The notes under the pieces were generated by a model. That model did not search any database. It had not been told where the DNA came from and worked only from the letters and a program-made list of their open reading frames with translations. A DNA stretch of 64,000 bases from assembly GCA_954871525.1 (NCBI GenBank), contig OX940863.1, positions 42,208,501-42,272,500 on the forward strand, in the 5' to 3' direction. This DNA is from Parietaria judaica (taxonomy: Eukaryota; Streptophyta; Magnoliopsida; Rosales; Urticaceae). This document shows positions 1 to 11,503 of the stretch, piece after piece; position 1 is the first letter of the stretch, and each line of letters begins with the position of its first letter. The translations under genes and the position numbers were made by a program.

Positions 1-727
1 AGAGTTATTTCGCGTAAAATTGGAAAAAGACTCAGTTTTTTTTGGAGGACGCGTTAATTGTTGAAACTAGATTTTTAGAGAGCTCGAAAAAATTTCAATG
101 CCAAAACAAACCCAATTTATAATAATACCACCATAAAGAAGGTCTAGGAACTCAAATTTCATCAAGAACGCATCGTATTTGCTCTCGTAAGAAAACCAAT
201 TTTTAACACTTTTCGTTAAAAGTTTTAACCCATTAACGGCTTGATATAGAAATTAGGAGACAACTCTTCGCCGTTTAGGTATTAAAATAAGTAAATGTGA
301 TACAATTACACATGATTAAGATTTTTGAAGTTCATTTGTCGTTTAAAATATCGTTTAACTAGGGTTCTTTCTCGGAAAATGGGAAAAAGACTAAGTTTTT
401 TTTGGAGCACGTATTAATTGTTGAAACTGGATTTTAAGAGAGCTCCAAAAACTTTTAATGCCAAAACTAACCCAATTTATAATAATACCACCCTAAAGAA
501 GGTCTAGCAACTCAAATTTCATCAAGAACGCATCGTATTTGCTCTAGTAAGATAACCAATTTTTAACACTTTTCGGTAAAGATTTTAACCCGTTCTCGGC
601 TTCATATAGAAACTAGGAGATAGTGCTTCGCAATTTAGGGATTAAAAAAATTTAAAGTAATAAAATTACACATTATTAAGCATTTTTAAGTTCATTTTTT
701 GTTTAAAATATCTTTTAATTAGAGTTC

Positions 728-744
728 TTTCGCGTAAAATGGGA
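728..744 (+). promoter_or_regulatory. CENP-B-box-like 17-mer in A monomers (representative)
   Basis: Monomer positions 8-24 of type A read tttcgcgtaaaatggga. Against the CENP-B box core (nTTCGnnnnAnnCGGGn), this matches 8 of 9 fixed bases; the only miss is T for C in the CGGG part. Nearly all A monomers in the window keep it, including those starting agagttattt. The matching stretch in B reads tttctcggaaaatggga and loses a second core base (TTCT for TTCG), so the best match recurs every 720 bp. The motif is what I see. Binding by a CENP-B-like or pogo-derived protein is only inference, because a one-mismatch match would turn up by chance in roughly one of a dozen random monomers of this size. 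Confidence 0.35.
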
Positions 745-755
745 AAAAGACTCAG

Positions 756-764
756 TTTTTTTTT
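756..764 (+). repeat. Homopolymer T tract of the monomer (representative)
   Basis: Every monomer carries a T run after gactcag, usually T8. Here it is T9 with one G lost. Its length and content vary along the array: T7 at about 5438 and 6878, T9 in the B2 monomers after 45 kb, T10 at about 55095, and an interrupted form (tttttatgg) in many monomers between about 25.6 and 44.4 kb. A slipping T run explains most of the one-base differences in dimer length (719-722 bp). Together with the preceding gggaaaaag it forms an A/T-tract-rich segment of a kind often linked to DNA bending. Confidence 0.85.
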
Positions 765-934
765 GAGGACGCGTTAATTGTTGAAACTAGATTTTTAGAG
801 AGCTCGAAAAAATTTCAATGCCAAAACAAACCCAATTTATAATAATACCACCATAAAGAAGGTCTAGGAACTCAAATTTCATCAAGAACGCATCGTATTT
901 GCTCTCGTAAGAAAACCAATTTTTAACACTTTTC

Positions 935-949
935 GTTAAAAGTTTTAAC
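935..949. repeat. 15-bp dyad specific to A monomers (representative)
   Basis: gttaaaagttttaac at monomer positions 215-229 is a palindrome with 7-base arms around a single central G. It overlaps a second short hairpin, actttt-cgtt-aaaagt, with 6-base arms. The B monomer reads cggtaaagattttaacc here, which breaks both symmetries, so an intact dyad recurs once per 720-bp dimer. It could be a protein site, a cruciform-prone element or chance in AT-rich DNA. Confidence 0.5.
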
Positions 950-1080
950 CCATTAACGGCTTGATATAGAAATTAGGAGACAACTCTTCGCCGTTTAGGT
1001 ATTAAAATAAGTAAATGTGATACAATTACACATGATTAAGATTTTTGAAGTTCATTTGTCGTTTAAAATATCGTTTAACT

Positions 1081-1440
1081 AGGGTTCTTTCTCGGAAAAT
1101 GGGAAAAAGACTAAGTTTTTTTTGGAGCACGTATTAATTGTTGAAACTGGATTTTAAGAGAGCTCCAAAAACTTTTAATGCCAAAACTAACCCAATTTAT
1201 AATAATACCACCCTAAAGAAGGTCTAGCAACTCAAATTTCATCAAGAACGCATCGTATTTGCTCTAGTAAGATAACCAATTTTTAACACTTTTCGGTAAA
1301 GATTTTAACCCGTTCTCGGCTTCATATAGAAACTAGGAGATAGTGCTTCGCAATTTAGGGATTAAAAAAATTTAAAGTAATAAAATTACACATTATTAAG
1401 CATTTTTAAGTTCATTTTTTGTTTAAAATATCTTTTAATT
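1081..1440 (+). repeat. Representative type B monomer (360 bp)
   Basis: This is the B partner of the preceding A monomer. It starts with agggttctttctcgg and ends with gtttaaaatatcttttaatt, where A has a cgtttaact ending. It keeps the SacI site (1160-1165), so that site recurs every 360 bp, but lacks MluI. The most diverged part relative to A is monomer positions 230-300 (about 17 changes by hand count), including tagtgcttcgcaatttaggg in place of caactcttcgccgtttaggt. B monomers vary more between blocks than A monomers do. Alternative states such as ctggat/caggat/ttggat, ctcaaatttc/ctctaatttc, cgttctcgg/cgttatcgg/cgttcacgg and ggagatag/ggatatag define the subfamily blocks listed below. Confidence 0.95.
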
Positions 1441-2880
1441 AGAGTTCTTTCGCGTAAAATGGGAAAAAGACTCAGTTTTTTTTGGAGGACGCGTTAATTG
1501 TTGAAACTAGATTTTTAGAGAGCTCGAAAAAATTTCAATGCCAAAACAAACCCAATTTATAATAATACCACCATAAAGAAGGTCTAGGAACTCAAATTTC
1601 ATCAAGAACGCATCGTATTTGCTCTCGTAAGAAAACCAATTTTTAACACTTTTCGTTAAAAGTTTTAACCCATTAACGGCTTGATATAGAAATTAGGAGA
1701 CAACTCTTCGCCGTTTAGGTATTAAAATAAGTAAATGTGATACAATTACACATGATTAAGATTTTTGAAGTTCATTTGTCGTTTAAAATATCGTTTAACT
1801 AGGGTTCTTTCTCGGAAAATGGGAAAAAGACTAAGTTTTTTTTGGAGCACGTATTAATTGTTGAAACTGGATTTTAAGAGAGCTCCAAAAACTTTTAATG
1901 CCAAAACTAACCCAATTTATAATAATACCACCCTAAAGAAGGTCTAGCAACTCAAATTTCATCAAGAACGCATCGTATTTGCTCTAGTAAGATAACCAAT
2001 TTTTAACACTTTTCGGTAAAGATTTTAACCCGTTCTCGGCTTCATATAGAAACTAGGAGATAGTGCTTCGCAATTTAGGGATTAAAATAATTTAATGTAA
2101 TAAAATTACACATTATTAAGCATTTTTAAGTTCATTTTTTGTTTAAAATATCTTTTAATTAGAGTTCTTTCGCGTAAAATGGGAAAAAGACTCAGTTTTT
2201 TTTGGAGGACGCGTTAATTGTTGAAACTAGATTTTTAGAGAGCTCGAAAAAATTTCAATGCCAAAACAAACCCAATTTATAATAATACCACCATAAAGAA
2301 GGTCTAGGAACTCAAATTTCATCAAGAACGCATCGTATTTGCTCTCGTAAGAAAACCAATTTTTAACACTTTTCGTTAAAAGTTTTAACCCATTAACGGC
2401 TTGATATAGAAACTAGGAGACAACTCTTCGCCGTTTAGGTATTAAAATAAGTAAATGTGATACAATTACACATGATTAAGATTTTTGAAGTTCATTTGTC
2501 GTTTAAAATATCGTTTAACTAGGGTTCTTTCTCGGAAAATGGGAAAAAGACTAAGTTTTTTTTGGAGCACGTATTAATTGTTGAAACTGGATTTTAAGAG
2601 AGCTCCAAAAACTTTTAATGCCAAAACTAACCCAATTTATAATAATACCACCCTAAAGAAGGTCTAGCAACTCAAATTTCATCAAGAACGCATCGTATTT
2701 GCTCTCGTAAGATAACCAATTTTTAACACTTTTCGGTAAAGATTTTAACTCGTTCTAGGCTTCATATAGAAATTAGGAGATAGTGCTTCGCAATTTAGGG
2801 ATTAAAATAATTTAATGTAATAAAATTACACATTATTAAGCATTTTTAAGTTCATTTTTTGTTTAAAATATCTTTTAATT

Positions 2881-5762
2881 AGAGTTCTTTCGCGTAAAAT
2901 GGGAAAAAGACTCAGTTTTTTTTGGAGGACGCGTTAATTGTTGAAACTAGATTTTAAGAGAGCTCGAAAAAAATTCAATGCCAAAACAAACCCAATTTAT
3001 AATAATACCACCATAAAGAAGGTCTAGGAACTCAAATTTCATCAAGAACGCATCGTATTTGCTCTCGTAAGAAAACCAATTTTTAACACTTTTCGTTATA
3101 AGTTTTAACCCATTAACGGCTTGATATAGAAACTAGGAGACAACTCTTCGCCGTTTTGGTATTAAAATAAGTAAATGTGATACAATTACACATGATTAAG
3201 ATTTTTGAAGTTCATTTGTCGTTTAAAATATCGTTTAACTAGGGTTCTTTCTCGGAAAATGGGAAAAAGACTCAGTTTTTTTTGGAGCACGCATTAATTG
3301 TTGAAACAGGATTTTAAGAGAGCTCCAAAAACTTTTAATGCCAAAACTAACCCAATTTATAATAATACCACCCTAAAGAAGGTCTAGCAACTCTAATTTC
3401 ATCAAGAACGCATCGTATTTGCTCTCGTAAGATAACCAATTTTTAACACTTTTCGGTAAAGATTTTAACCCGTTATCGGCTTCATATAGAAACTAGGAGA
3501 TAGTGCTTCGCAATTTAGGGATTAAAATAATTTAATGTAATAAAATTACACATTATTAAGCATTTTTAAGTTCATTTTTTGTTTAAAATATCTTTTAATT
3601 AGAGTTCTTTCGCGTAAAATGGGAAAAAGACTCAGTTTTTTTTGGAGGACGCGTTAATTGTTGAAACTAGATTTTTAGAGAGCTCGAAAAAATTTCAATG
3701 CCAAAACAAACCCAATTTATAATAATACCACCATAAATAAGGTCTAGGAACTCAAATTTCATCAAGAACGCATCGTATTTGGTCTCGTAAGAAAACCAAT
3801 TTTTAACACTTTTCGTTAAAAGTTTTAACCCATTAACGGCTTGATATAGAAACTAGGAGACAGCTCTTCGCCGTTTAGGTATTAAAATAAGTAAATGTGA
3901 TACAATTACACATGATTAAGATTTTTGAAGTTCATTTGTCGTTTAAAATATCGTTTAACTAGGGTTCTTTCTCGGAAAATGGGAAAAAGACTCAGTTTTT
4001 TTTGGAGCACGCATTAATTGTTGAAACAGGATTTTAAGAGAGCTCCAAAAACTTTTAATGCCAAAACTAACCCAATTTATAATAATACCACCCTAAAGAA
4101 GGTCTAGCAACTCTAATTTCATCAAGAACGCATCGTATTTGCTCTCGTAAGATAACCAATTTTTAACACTTTTCGGTAAAGATTTTAACCCGTTATCGGC
4201 TTTATATAGAAACTAGGAGATAGTGCTTCGCAATTTAGGGATTAAAATAATTTAATGTAATAAAATTACACATTATTAAGCATTTTTAATTTAATTTTTT
4301 TGTTTAAAATATCTTTTAATTAGAGTTCTTTCGCGTAAAATGGGAAAAAGACTCAGTTTTTTTTGGAGGACGCGTTAATTGTTGAAACTAGATTTTTAGA
4401 GAGCTCGAAAAAATTTCAATGCCAAAACAAACCCAATTTATAATAATACCACCATAAAGAAGGTCTAGGAACTCAAATTTCATCAAGAACGCATCGTATT
4501 TGCTCTCGTAAGAAAACCAATTTTTAACACTTTTCGTCAAAAGTTTTAACCCATTAACGGCTTGATATAGAAACTAGGAGACAGCTCTTCGCCGTTTAGG
4601 TATTAAAATAAGTAAATGTGATACAATTACACATGATTAAGATTTTTGAAGTTCATTTGTCGTTTAAAATATCGTTTAACTAGGGTTCTTTCTCGGAAAA
4701 TGGGAAAAAGACTCAGTTTTTTTTGGAGCACGCATTAATTGTTGAAACAGGATTTTAAGAGAGCTCCAAAAACTTTTAATGCCAAAACTAACCCAATTTA
4801 TAATAATACCACCCTAAAGAAGGTCTAGCAACTCTAATTTCATCAAGAACGCATCGTATTTGCTCTCGTAAGATAACCAATTTTTAACACTTTTCGGTAA
4901 AGATTTTAACCCGTTATCGGCTTTATATAGAAACTAGGAGATAGTGCTTCGCAATTTAGGGATTAAAATAATTTGATGTAATAAAATTACACATTATTAA
5001 GCATTTTTAATTTAATTTTTTTGTTTAAAATATCTTTTAATTAGAGTTCTTTCGCGTAAAATGGGAAAAAGACTCAGTTTTTTTTGGAGGACGCGTTAAT
5101 TGTTGAAACTAGATTTTTAGAGAGCTCGAAAAAATTTCAATGCCAAAACAAACCCAATTTATAATAATACCACCATAAAGAAGGTCTAGGAACTCAAATT
5201 TCATCAAGAACGCATCGTATTTGCTCTCGTAAGAAAACCAATTTTTAACACTTTTCGTTAAAAGTTTTAACCCATTAACGGCTTGATATAGAAACTAGGA
5301 GACAGCTCTTCGCCGTTTAGGTATTAAAATAAGTAAATGTGATACAATTACACATGATTAAGATTTTTGAAGTTCATTTGTCGTTTAAAATATCGTTTAA
5401 CTAGGGTTCTTTCTCGGAAAATGGGAAAAAGACTCAGTTTTTTTGGAGCACGCATTAATTGTTGAAACAGGATTTTAAGAGAGCTCCAAAAACTTTTAAT
5501 GCCAAAACTAACCCAATTTATAATAATACCACCCTAAAGAAGGTCTAGCAACTCTAATTTCATCAAGAACGCATCGTATTTGCTCTCGTAAGATAACCAA
5601 TTTTTAACACTTTTCGGTAAAGATTTTAACCCGTTATCGGCTTTATATAGAAACTAGGAGATAGTGCTTCGCAATTTAGGGATTAAAATAATTTAATGTA
5701 ATAAAATTACACATTATTTAGCATTTTTAATTTAATTTTTTTGTTTAAAATATCTTTTAATT
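2881..5762 (+). repeat. Dimer block 2 (four units, caggat B type)
   Basis: Dimers start at 2881, 3601, 4322 and 5043. B monomers switch to gaaacaggatttt with tctagcaactctaatttc and cgttatcgg. The last three units are closest to each other and share ggctttatatag and an extra T near the B end (tttaatttaattttttt). This insertion gives 721-bp dimers for the units at 3601 and 4322; the unit at 5043 is back to 720 because its B monomer has a shorter T run. Confidence 0.85.
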
Positions 5763-7919
5763 AGAGTTCTTTCGCGTAAAATGGGAAAAAGACTCAGTTT
5801 TTTTTGGAGGACGCGTTAATTGTTGAAACTAGATTTTTAGAGAGCTCGAAAAAATTTCAATGCCAAAACAAACCCAATTTATAATAATACCACCATAAAG
5901 AAGGTCTAGGAACTCAAATTTCATCAAGAACGCATCGTATTTGCTCTCGTAAGAAAACCAATTTTTAACACTTTTCGTTAAAAGTTTTAACCCATTAACG
6001 GCTTGATATAGAAACTAGGAGACAGCTCTTCGCCGTTTAGGTATTAAAATAAGTAAATGTGATACAATTACACATGATTAAGATTTTTGAAGTTCATTTG
6101 TCGTTTAAAATATCGTTTAACTAGGGTTCTTTCTCGGAAAATGGGAAAAAGACTCAGTTTTTTTTGGAGCACGCATTAATTGTTGAAACTGGATTTTAAG
6201 AGAGCTCCAAAAACTTTTAATGCCAAAACTAACCCAATTTATATTAATACCACCCTAAAGAAGGTCTAGCAACTCAAATTTCATCAAGAACGCATCGTAT
6301 TTGCTCTCGTAAGATAACCAATTTTTAATACTTTTCGGTAAAGATTTTAACCCGTTATCGGCTTCATATAGATACTAGGAGATAGTGCTTCGCAATTTAG
6401 GGATTAAAATAATTTATTGTAATAAAATTACACATTATTAAGCATTTTTAAGTTCATTTTTTGTTTAAAATATCTTTTAATTAGAGTTCTTTCGCGTAAA
6501 ATGGGAAAAAGACTCAGTTTTTTTTGGAGGACGCGTTAATTGTTGAAACTAGATTTTTAGAGAGCTCGAAAAAATTTCAATGCCAAAACAAAACCAATTT
6601 ATAATAATACCACCATAAAGAAGGTCTAGGAACTCAAATTTCATCAAGAACGCATCGTATTTGCTCTCGTAAGAAAACCAATTTTTAACACTTTTCGTTA
6701 AAAGTTTTAACCCATTAACGGCTTGATATAGAAACTAGGAGACAACTCTTCGCCGTTTAGGTATTAAAATAAGTAAATGTGATACAATTACACATGATTA
6801 AGATTTTTGAAGTTCATTTGTCGTTTAAAATATCGTTTAACTAGGGTTCTTTCACGGAAAATGGGAAAAAGACTCAGTTTTTTTGGAGCACGCATTAATT
6901 GTTGAAACTTGATTTTAAGAGAGCTCCAAAAACTTTTAATGCCAAAACTAACCCAATTTATAATAATACCACCCTAAAGAAGGTCTAGCAACTCAAATTT
7001 CATCAAGAACGCATCGTATTTGCTCTCGTAAGATAACCAATTTTTAACACTTTTCGGTAAAGATTTTAACCCGTTATCGGCTTCATATAGAAACTAGGAG
7101 ATAGTGCTTCGTAATTTAGGGATTAAAATAATTTATTGTAATAAAATTACACATTATTAAGCATTTTTAAGTTCATTTTTTGTTTAAAATATCTTTTAAT
7201 TAGAGTTCTTTCGCGTAAAATGGGAAAAAGACTCAGTTTTTTTTGGAGGACGCGTTAATTGTTGAAACTAGATTTTAAGAGAGCTCGAAAAAAATTCAAT
7301 GCCAAAACAAACCCACTTTATAATAATACCACCATAAAGAAGGTCTAGGAACTCAAATTTCATAAAGAACGCATCGTATTTGCTCTCGTAAGAAAACCAA
7401 TTTTTAACACTTTTCGTTAAAAGTTTTAACCCATTAACGGCTTGATATAGAAACTAGGAGACAACTCTTCGCCGTTTTGGTATTAGAAAGTAAATGTGAT
7501 ACAATTACACATGATTAAGATTTTTGAAGTTCATTTGTCGTTTAAAATATCGTTTAACTAGGGTTCTTTCTCGGAAAATGGGAAAAAGACTCAGTTTTTT
7601 TTGGAGCACGCATTAATTGTTGAAACATGATTTTAAGAGAGCTCCAAAAACTTTTAATGCCAAAACTAACCCAATTTATAATAATACCACCCTAAAGAAG
7701 GTCTAGCAACTCTAATTTCATCAAGAACGCATCGTATTTGCTCTCGTAAGATAACCAATTTTTAACACTTTTCGGTAAAGATTTTAACCCGTTATCGGCT
7801 TCATATAGAAACTAGGAGATAGTGCTTCGCAATTTAGGGATTAAAATAATTTAATGTAATAAAATTACACATTATTAAGCATTTTTAAGTTAATTTTTTG
7901 TTTAAAATATCTTTTAATT
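5763..7919 (+). repeat. 2157-bp hexamer, copy 1
   Basis: Three dimers (5763, 6483, 7202) that differ from each other recur in the same order in the next 2157 bp. Markers of dimer 1: B with atattaatacc, aatacttttcgg and gatactagg. Dimer 2: aaaaccaatttat in A, then ttcacggaaaatggg and gaaacttgat in B. Dimer 3: cccactttat, cataaagaacg and gtattagaaagtaaatg (2-bp shortening) in A, gaaacatgat in B. This is a higher-order unit of six monomers made by one tandem duplication. Confidence 0.9.
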
Positions 7920-10076
7920 AGAGTTCTTTCGCGTAAAATGGGAAAAAGACTCAGTTTTTTTTGGAGGACGCGTTAATTGTTGAAACTAGATTTTTAGAGA
8001 GCTCGAAAAAATTTCAATACCAAAACAAACCCAATTTATAATAATACCACCATAAATAAGGTCTAGGAACTCAAATTTCATCAAGAACGCATCGTATTTG
8101 CTCTCGTAAGAAAACCAATTTTTAACACTTTTCGTTAAAAGTTTTAACCCATTAACGGCTTGATATAGAAACTAGGAGACAGCTCTTCGCCGTTTAGGTA
8201 TTAAAATAAGTAAATGTGATACAATTACACATGATTAAGATTTTTGAAGTTCATTTGTCGTTTAAAATATCGTTTAACTAGGGTTCTTTCTCGGAAAATG
8301 GGAAAAAGACTCAGTTTTTTTTGGAGCACGCATTAATTGTTGAAACTGGATTTTAAGAGAGCTCCAAAAACTTTTAATGCCAAAACTAACCCAATTTATA
8401 TTAATACCACCCTAAAGAAGGTCTAGCAACTCAAATTTCATCAAGAACGCATCGTATTTGCTCTCGTAAGATAACCAATTTTTAATACTTTTCGGTAAAG
8501 ATTTTAACCCGTTATCGGCTTCATATAGATACTAGGAGATAGTGCTTCGCAATTTAGGGATTAAAATAATTTATTGTAATAAAATTACACATTATTAAGC
8601 ATTTTTAAGTTCATTTTTTGTTTAAAATATCTTTTAATTAGAGTTCTTTCGCGTAAAATGGGAAAAAGACTCAGTTTTTTTTGGAGGACGCGTTAATTGT
8701 TGAAACTAGATTTTTAGAGAGCTCGAAAAAATTTCAATGCCAAAACAAAACCAATTTATAATAATACCACCATAAAGAAGGTCTAGGAACTCAAATTTCA
8801 TCAAGAACGCATCGTATTTGCTCTCGTAAGAAAACCAATTTTTAACACTTTTCGTTAAAAGTTTTAACCCATTAACGGCTTGATATAGAAACTAGGAGAC
8901 AACTCTTCGCCGTTTAGGTATTAAAATAAGTAAATGTGATACAATTACACATGATTAAGATTTTTGAAGTTCATTTGTCGTTTAAAATATCGTTTAACTA
9001 GGGTTCTTTCACGGAAAATGGGAAAAAGACTCAGTTTTTTTGGAGCACGCATTAATTGTTGAAACTTGATTTTAAGAGAGCTCCAAAAACTTTTAATGCC
9101 AAAACTAACCCAATTTATAATAATACCACCCTAAAGAAGGTCTAGCAACTCAAATTTCATCAAGAACGCATCGTATTTGCTCTCGTAAGATAACCAATTT
9201 TTAACACTTTTCGGTAAAGATTTTAACCCGTTATCGGCTTCATATAGAAACTAGGAGATAGTGCTTCGTAATTTAGGGATTAAAATAATTTAATGTAATA
9301 AAATTACACATTATTAAGCATTTTTAAGTTCATTTTTTGTTTAAAATATCTTTTAATTAGAGTTCTTTCGCGTAAAATGGGAAAAAGACTCAGTTTTTTT
9401 TGGAGGACGCGTTAATTGTTGAAACTAGATTTTAAGAGAGCTCGAAAAAAATTCAATGCCAAAACAAACCCACTTTATAATAATACCACCATAAAGAAGG
9501 TCTAGGAACTCAAATTTCATAAAGAACGCATCGTATTTTCTCTCGTAAGAAAACCAATTTTTAACACTTTTCGTTAAAAGTTTTAACCCATTAACGGCTT
9601 GATATAGAAACTAGGAGACAACTCTTCGCCGTTTTGGTATTAGAAAGTAAATGTGATACAATTACACATGATTAAGATTTTTGAAGTTCATTTGTCGTTT
9701 AAAATATCGTTTAACTAGGGTTCTTTCTCGGAAAATGGGAAAAAGACTCAGTTTTTTTTGGAGCACGCATTAATTGTTGAAACATGATTTTAAGAGAGCT
9801 CCAAAAACTTTTAATGCCAAAACTAACCCAATTTATAATAATACCACCCTAAAGAAGGTCTAGCAAATCTAATTTCATCAAGAACGCATCGTATTTGCTC
9901 TCGTAAGATAACCAATTTTTAACACTTTTCGGTAAAGATTTTAACCCGTTATCGGCTTCATATAGAAACTAGGAGATAGTGCTTCGCAATTTAGGGATTA
10001 AAATAATTTAATGTAATAAAATTACACATTATTAAGCATTTTTAAGTTCATTTTTTGTTTAAAATATCTTTTAATT
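7920..10076 (+). repeat. 2157-bp hexamer, copy 2
   Basis: Dimers start at 7920, 8640 and 9359 and repeat the marker order of the preceding hexamer at an exact 2157-bp offset. The copies differ at few sites that I can see: caataccaaaac and cataaataagg in the first A monomer, one change at the end of the second dimer (atttaatgta against atttattgta), and tattttctctcg, agcaaatctaat and agttcatttttt in the third dimer. This is older than the perfect duplication at 20.9-25.2 kb but still recent. Confidence 0.9.
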
Positions 10077-11503
10077 AGAGTTCTTTCGCGTAAAATGGGA
10101 AAAAGACTCAGTTTTTTTTGGAGGACGCGTTAATTGTTGAAACTTGATTTTTAGAGAGCTCGAAAAAATTTCAATGCCAAAACAAACCCAATTTATAATA
10201 ATACCACCATAAAGAAGGTCTAGGAACTCAAATTTCATCAAGAACGCATCGTATTTGCTCTCGTAAGAAAACCAATTTTTAACACTTTTCGTTAAAAGTT
10301 TTAACCCATTAACGGCTTGATATAGAAACTAGGAGACAACTCTTCGCCGTTTAGGTATTAAAATAAGTAAATGTGATACAATTACACATGATTAAGATTT
10401 TTGAAGTTCATTTGTCGTTTAAAATATCGTTTAACTAGGGTTCTTTCTCGGAAAATGGGAAAAAGACTCAGTTTTTTTTGGAGCACGCATTAATTGTTGA
10501 AACTGGATTTTAAGAGAGCTCCAAAAACTTTTAATGCCAAAACTAACCCAATTTATAATAATACCACCCTAAATAAGGTCTAGCAACTCAAATTTCTTCA
10601 AGAACGCATCGTATTTGCTCTCGTAAGATAACCAATTTTTAACACTTTTCGGTAGTTCACGGCTTCATATAGAAACTAGGAGATAGTGCTTCGCAATTTA
10701 GGGATTAAAATAATTTAATGTAATAAAATTACACATTATTAAGCATTTTTAAGTTCATTTTTTGTTTAAAATATATTTTAATTAGAGTTATTTCGCGTAA
10801 AATTGGAAAAAGAATCATTTTTTTTTGGAGGACGCGTTAATTGTTGAAACTAGATTTTTAGAGAGCTCGAAAAAATTTCAATGCCAAAACAAACCCAATT
10901 TATAATAATACCACCATAAAGAAGGTCTAGGAACTCGAATTTCATCAAGAACGCATCGTATTTGCTCTCGTAAGAAAACCAATTTTTAACACTTTTCGTT
11001 AAAAGTTTTAACCCATTAACGGCCTGATATAGAAACTAGGAGACAGCTCTTCGCCGTTTAGGTATTAAAATAAGTAAATGTGAAACAATTACACATGATT
11101 AAGATTTTTGAAGTTCATTTGTCGTTTAAAATATCGTTTAACTAGGGTTCTTTCTCGGAAAATGGGAAAAAGACTCAGTTTTTTTTGGAGCACGCATTAA
11201 TTGTTGAAACTGGATTTTAAGAGAGCTCCAAAAACTTTTAATGCCAAAACTAACCCAATTTATAATAATACCACCCTAAATAAGGTCTAGCAACTCAAAT
11301 TTCATCAAGAACGCATCGTATTTGCTCTCGTAAGATAACCATATTTTAACACTTTTCGGTAAAGATTTTAACTCGTTCTCGGCTTCATATAGAAACTAGG
11401 AGATAGTGCTTCGCAATTTAGGGATTAAAATAACATAATGTAATAAAATTACACGTTATTAAGCATTTTCAAGTTCATATTTTGTTTAAAATATCTTTTA
11501 ATT
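10077..11503 (+). repeat. Irregular dimers with deletion and attattt variant
   Basis: Dimers start at 10077 (707 bp) and 10784 (720 bp). The first carries a 13-bp deletion in its B monomer and atttcttcaag in place of atttcatcaag. The junction into the second reads aaaatatattttaatt then agagttatttcgcgtaaaattgg, and agaatcat replaces agactcag. The same set of variants (cttcaag, atatatttt, agagttattt, aaaattg, gaatca) recurs 5.0 kb downstream around 15.6-15.86 kb, pointing to a shared origin. The second dimer's B monomer is also unusual (accatattttaac, aacataatg, acacgttatt). Confidence 0.85.
10437..10783 (+). repeat. B monomer with 13-bp deletion (347 bp)
   Basis: Between cttttcggta (ending at 10654) and gttcacgg (starting at 10655), 13 bases present in every other B monomer, aagattttaaccc, are missing. 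This makes the shortest dimer in the window (707 bp). The deletion is not seen in any other copy, so it arose after the last amplification of this unit and has not spread, or it is a sequencing or assembly error. Confidence 0.9.

Larger units (their letters stand above)
721..1080 (+). repeat. Representative type A monomer (360 bp)
   Basis: This is a clean example of the A monomer. It is separated from type B by about 46 substitutions spread along its length. Useful diagnostics are: cgcgtaaaatggg near the start (B: ctcggaaaatggg), ggaggacgcg (B: ggagcacgc), gctcg after the SacI site (B: gctcc), accaccataaag (B: accaccctaaag), tctaggaac (B: tctagcaac), gtaagaaaacc (B: gtaagataacc), cgttaaaagtttt (B: cggtaaagatttt), cattaacggcttgat, and gtcgtttaaaatatcgtttaa. 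It holds a SacI site at 800-805 and an MluI site at 769-774. The MluI site is missing in some A copies (12224, 12944, 13664 and 39584 have gacgcatt; 28425, 30224, 31664 and 32384 have gatgcg). This copy has a T9 tract with one G fewer than the usual T8-GG. The monomer phase chosen (starting at agag) is arbitrary. Confidence 0.95.
1..2880 (+). repeat. Dimer block 1 (four 720-bp units)
   Basis: Dimers start at 1, 721, 1441 and 2161. They are nearly identical to each other. B monomers here share gactaag, gcacgtattaattg and mostly ctctagtaag, states rare elsewhere in the window; A monomers share gatatagaaattagg in the first three units. Unit 1 begins agagttatttcgcgtaaaattgg instead of agagttctttcgcgtaaaatggg, a variant seen again at 10784 and 15824. 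The fourth dimer is transitional in B (ctctcgtaag, aactcgttctagg). Confidence 0.9.

Noticed and set aside
1..360. An internal ~180-bp subrepeat inside the 360-bp monomer
   Set aside because: Resemblances such as aacccaatttataat and aaccaatttttaac are about 85 bp apart and do not extend. I see no convincing half-monomer duplication.
837..846. TATA-like tataataat in each monomer as a promoter
   Set aside because: In 70% AT DNA such strings are expected. No gene follows, and no initiator or other promoter element is evident.
10654..10655. The 13-bp deletion as a site-specific recombination scar
   Set aside because: It has no flanking repeats or conserved motif and occurs once. A simple deletion or sequence error is enough to explain it.
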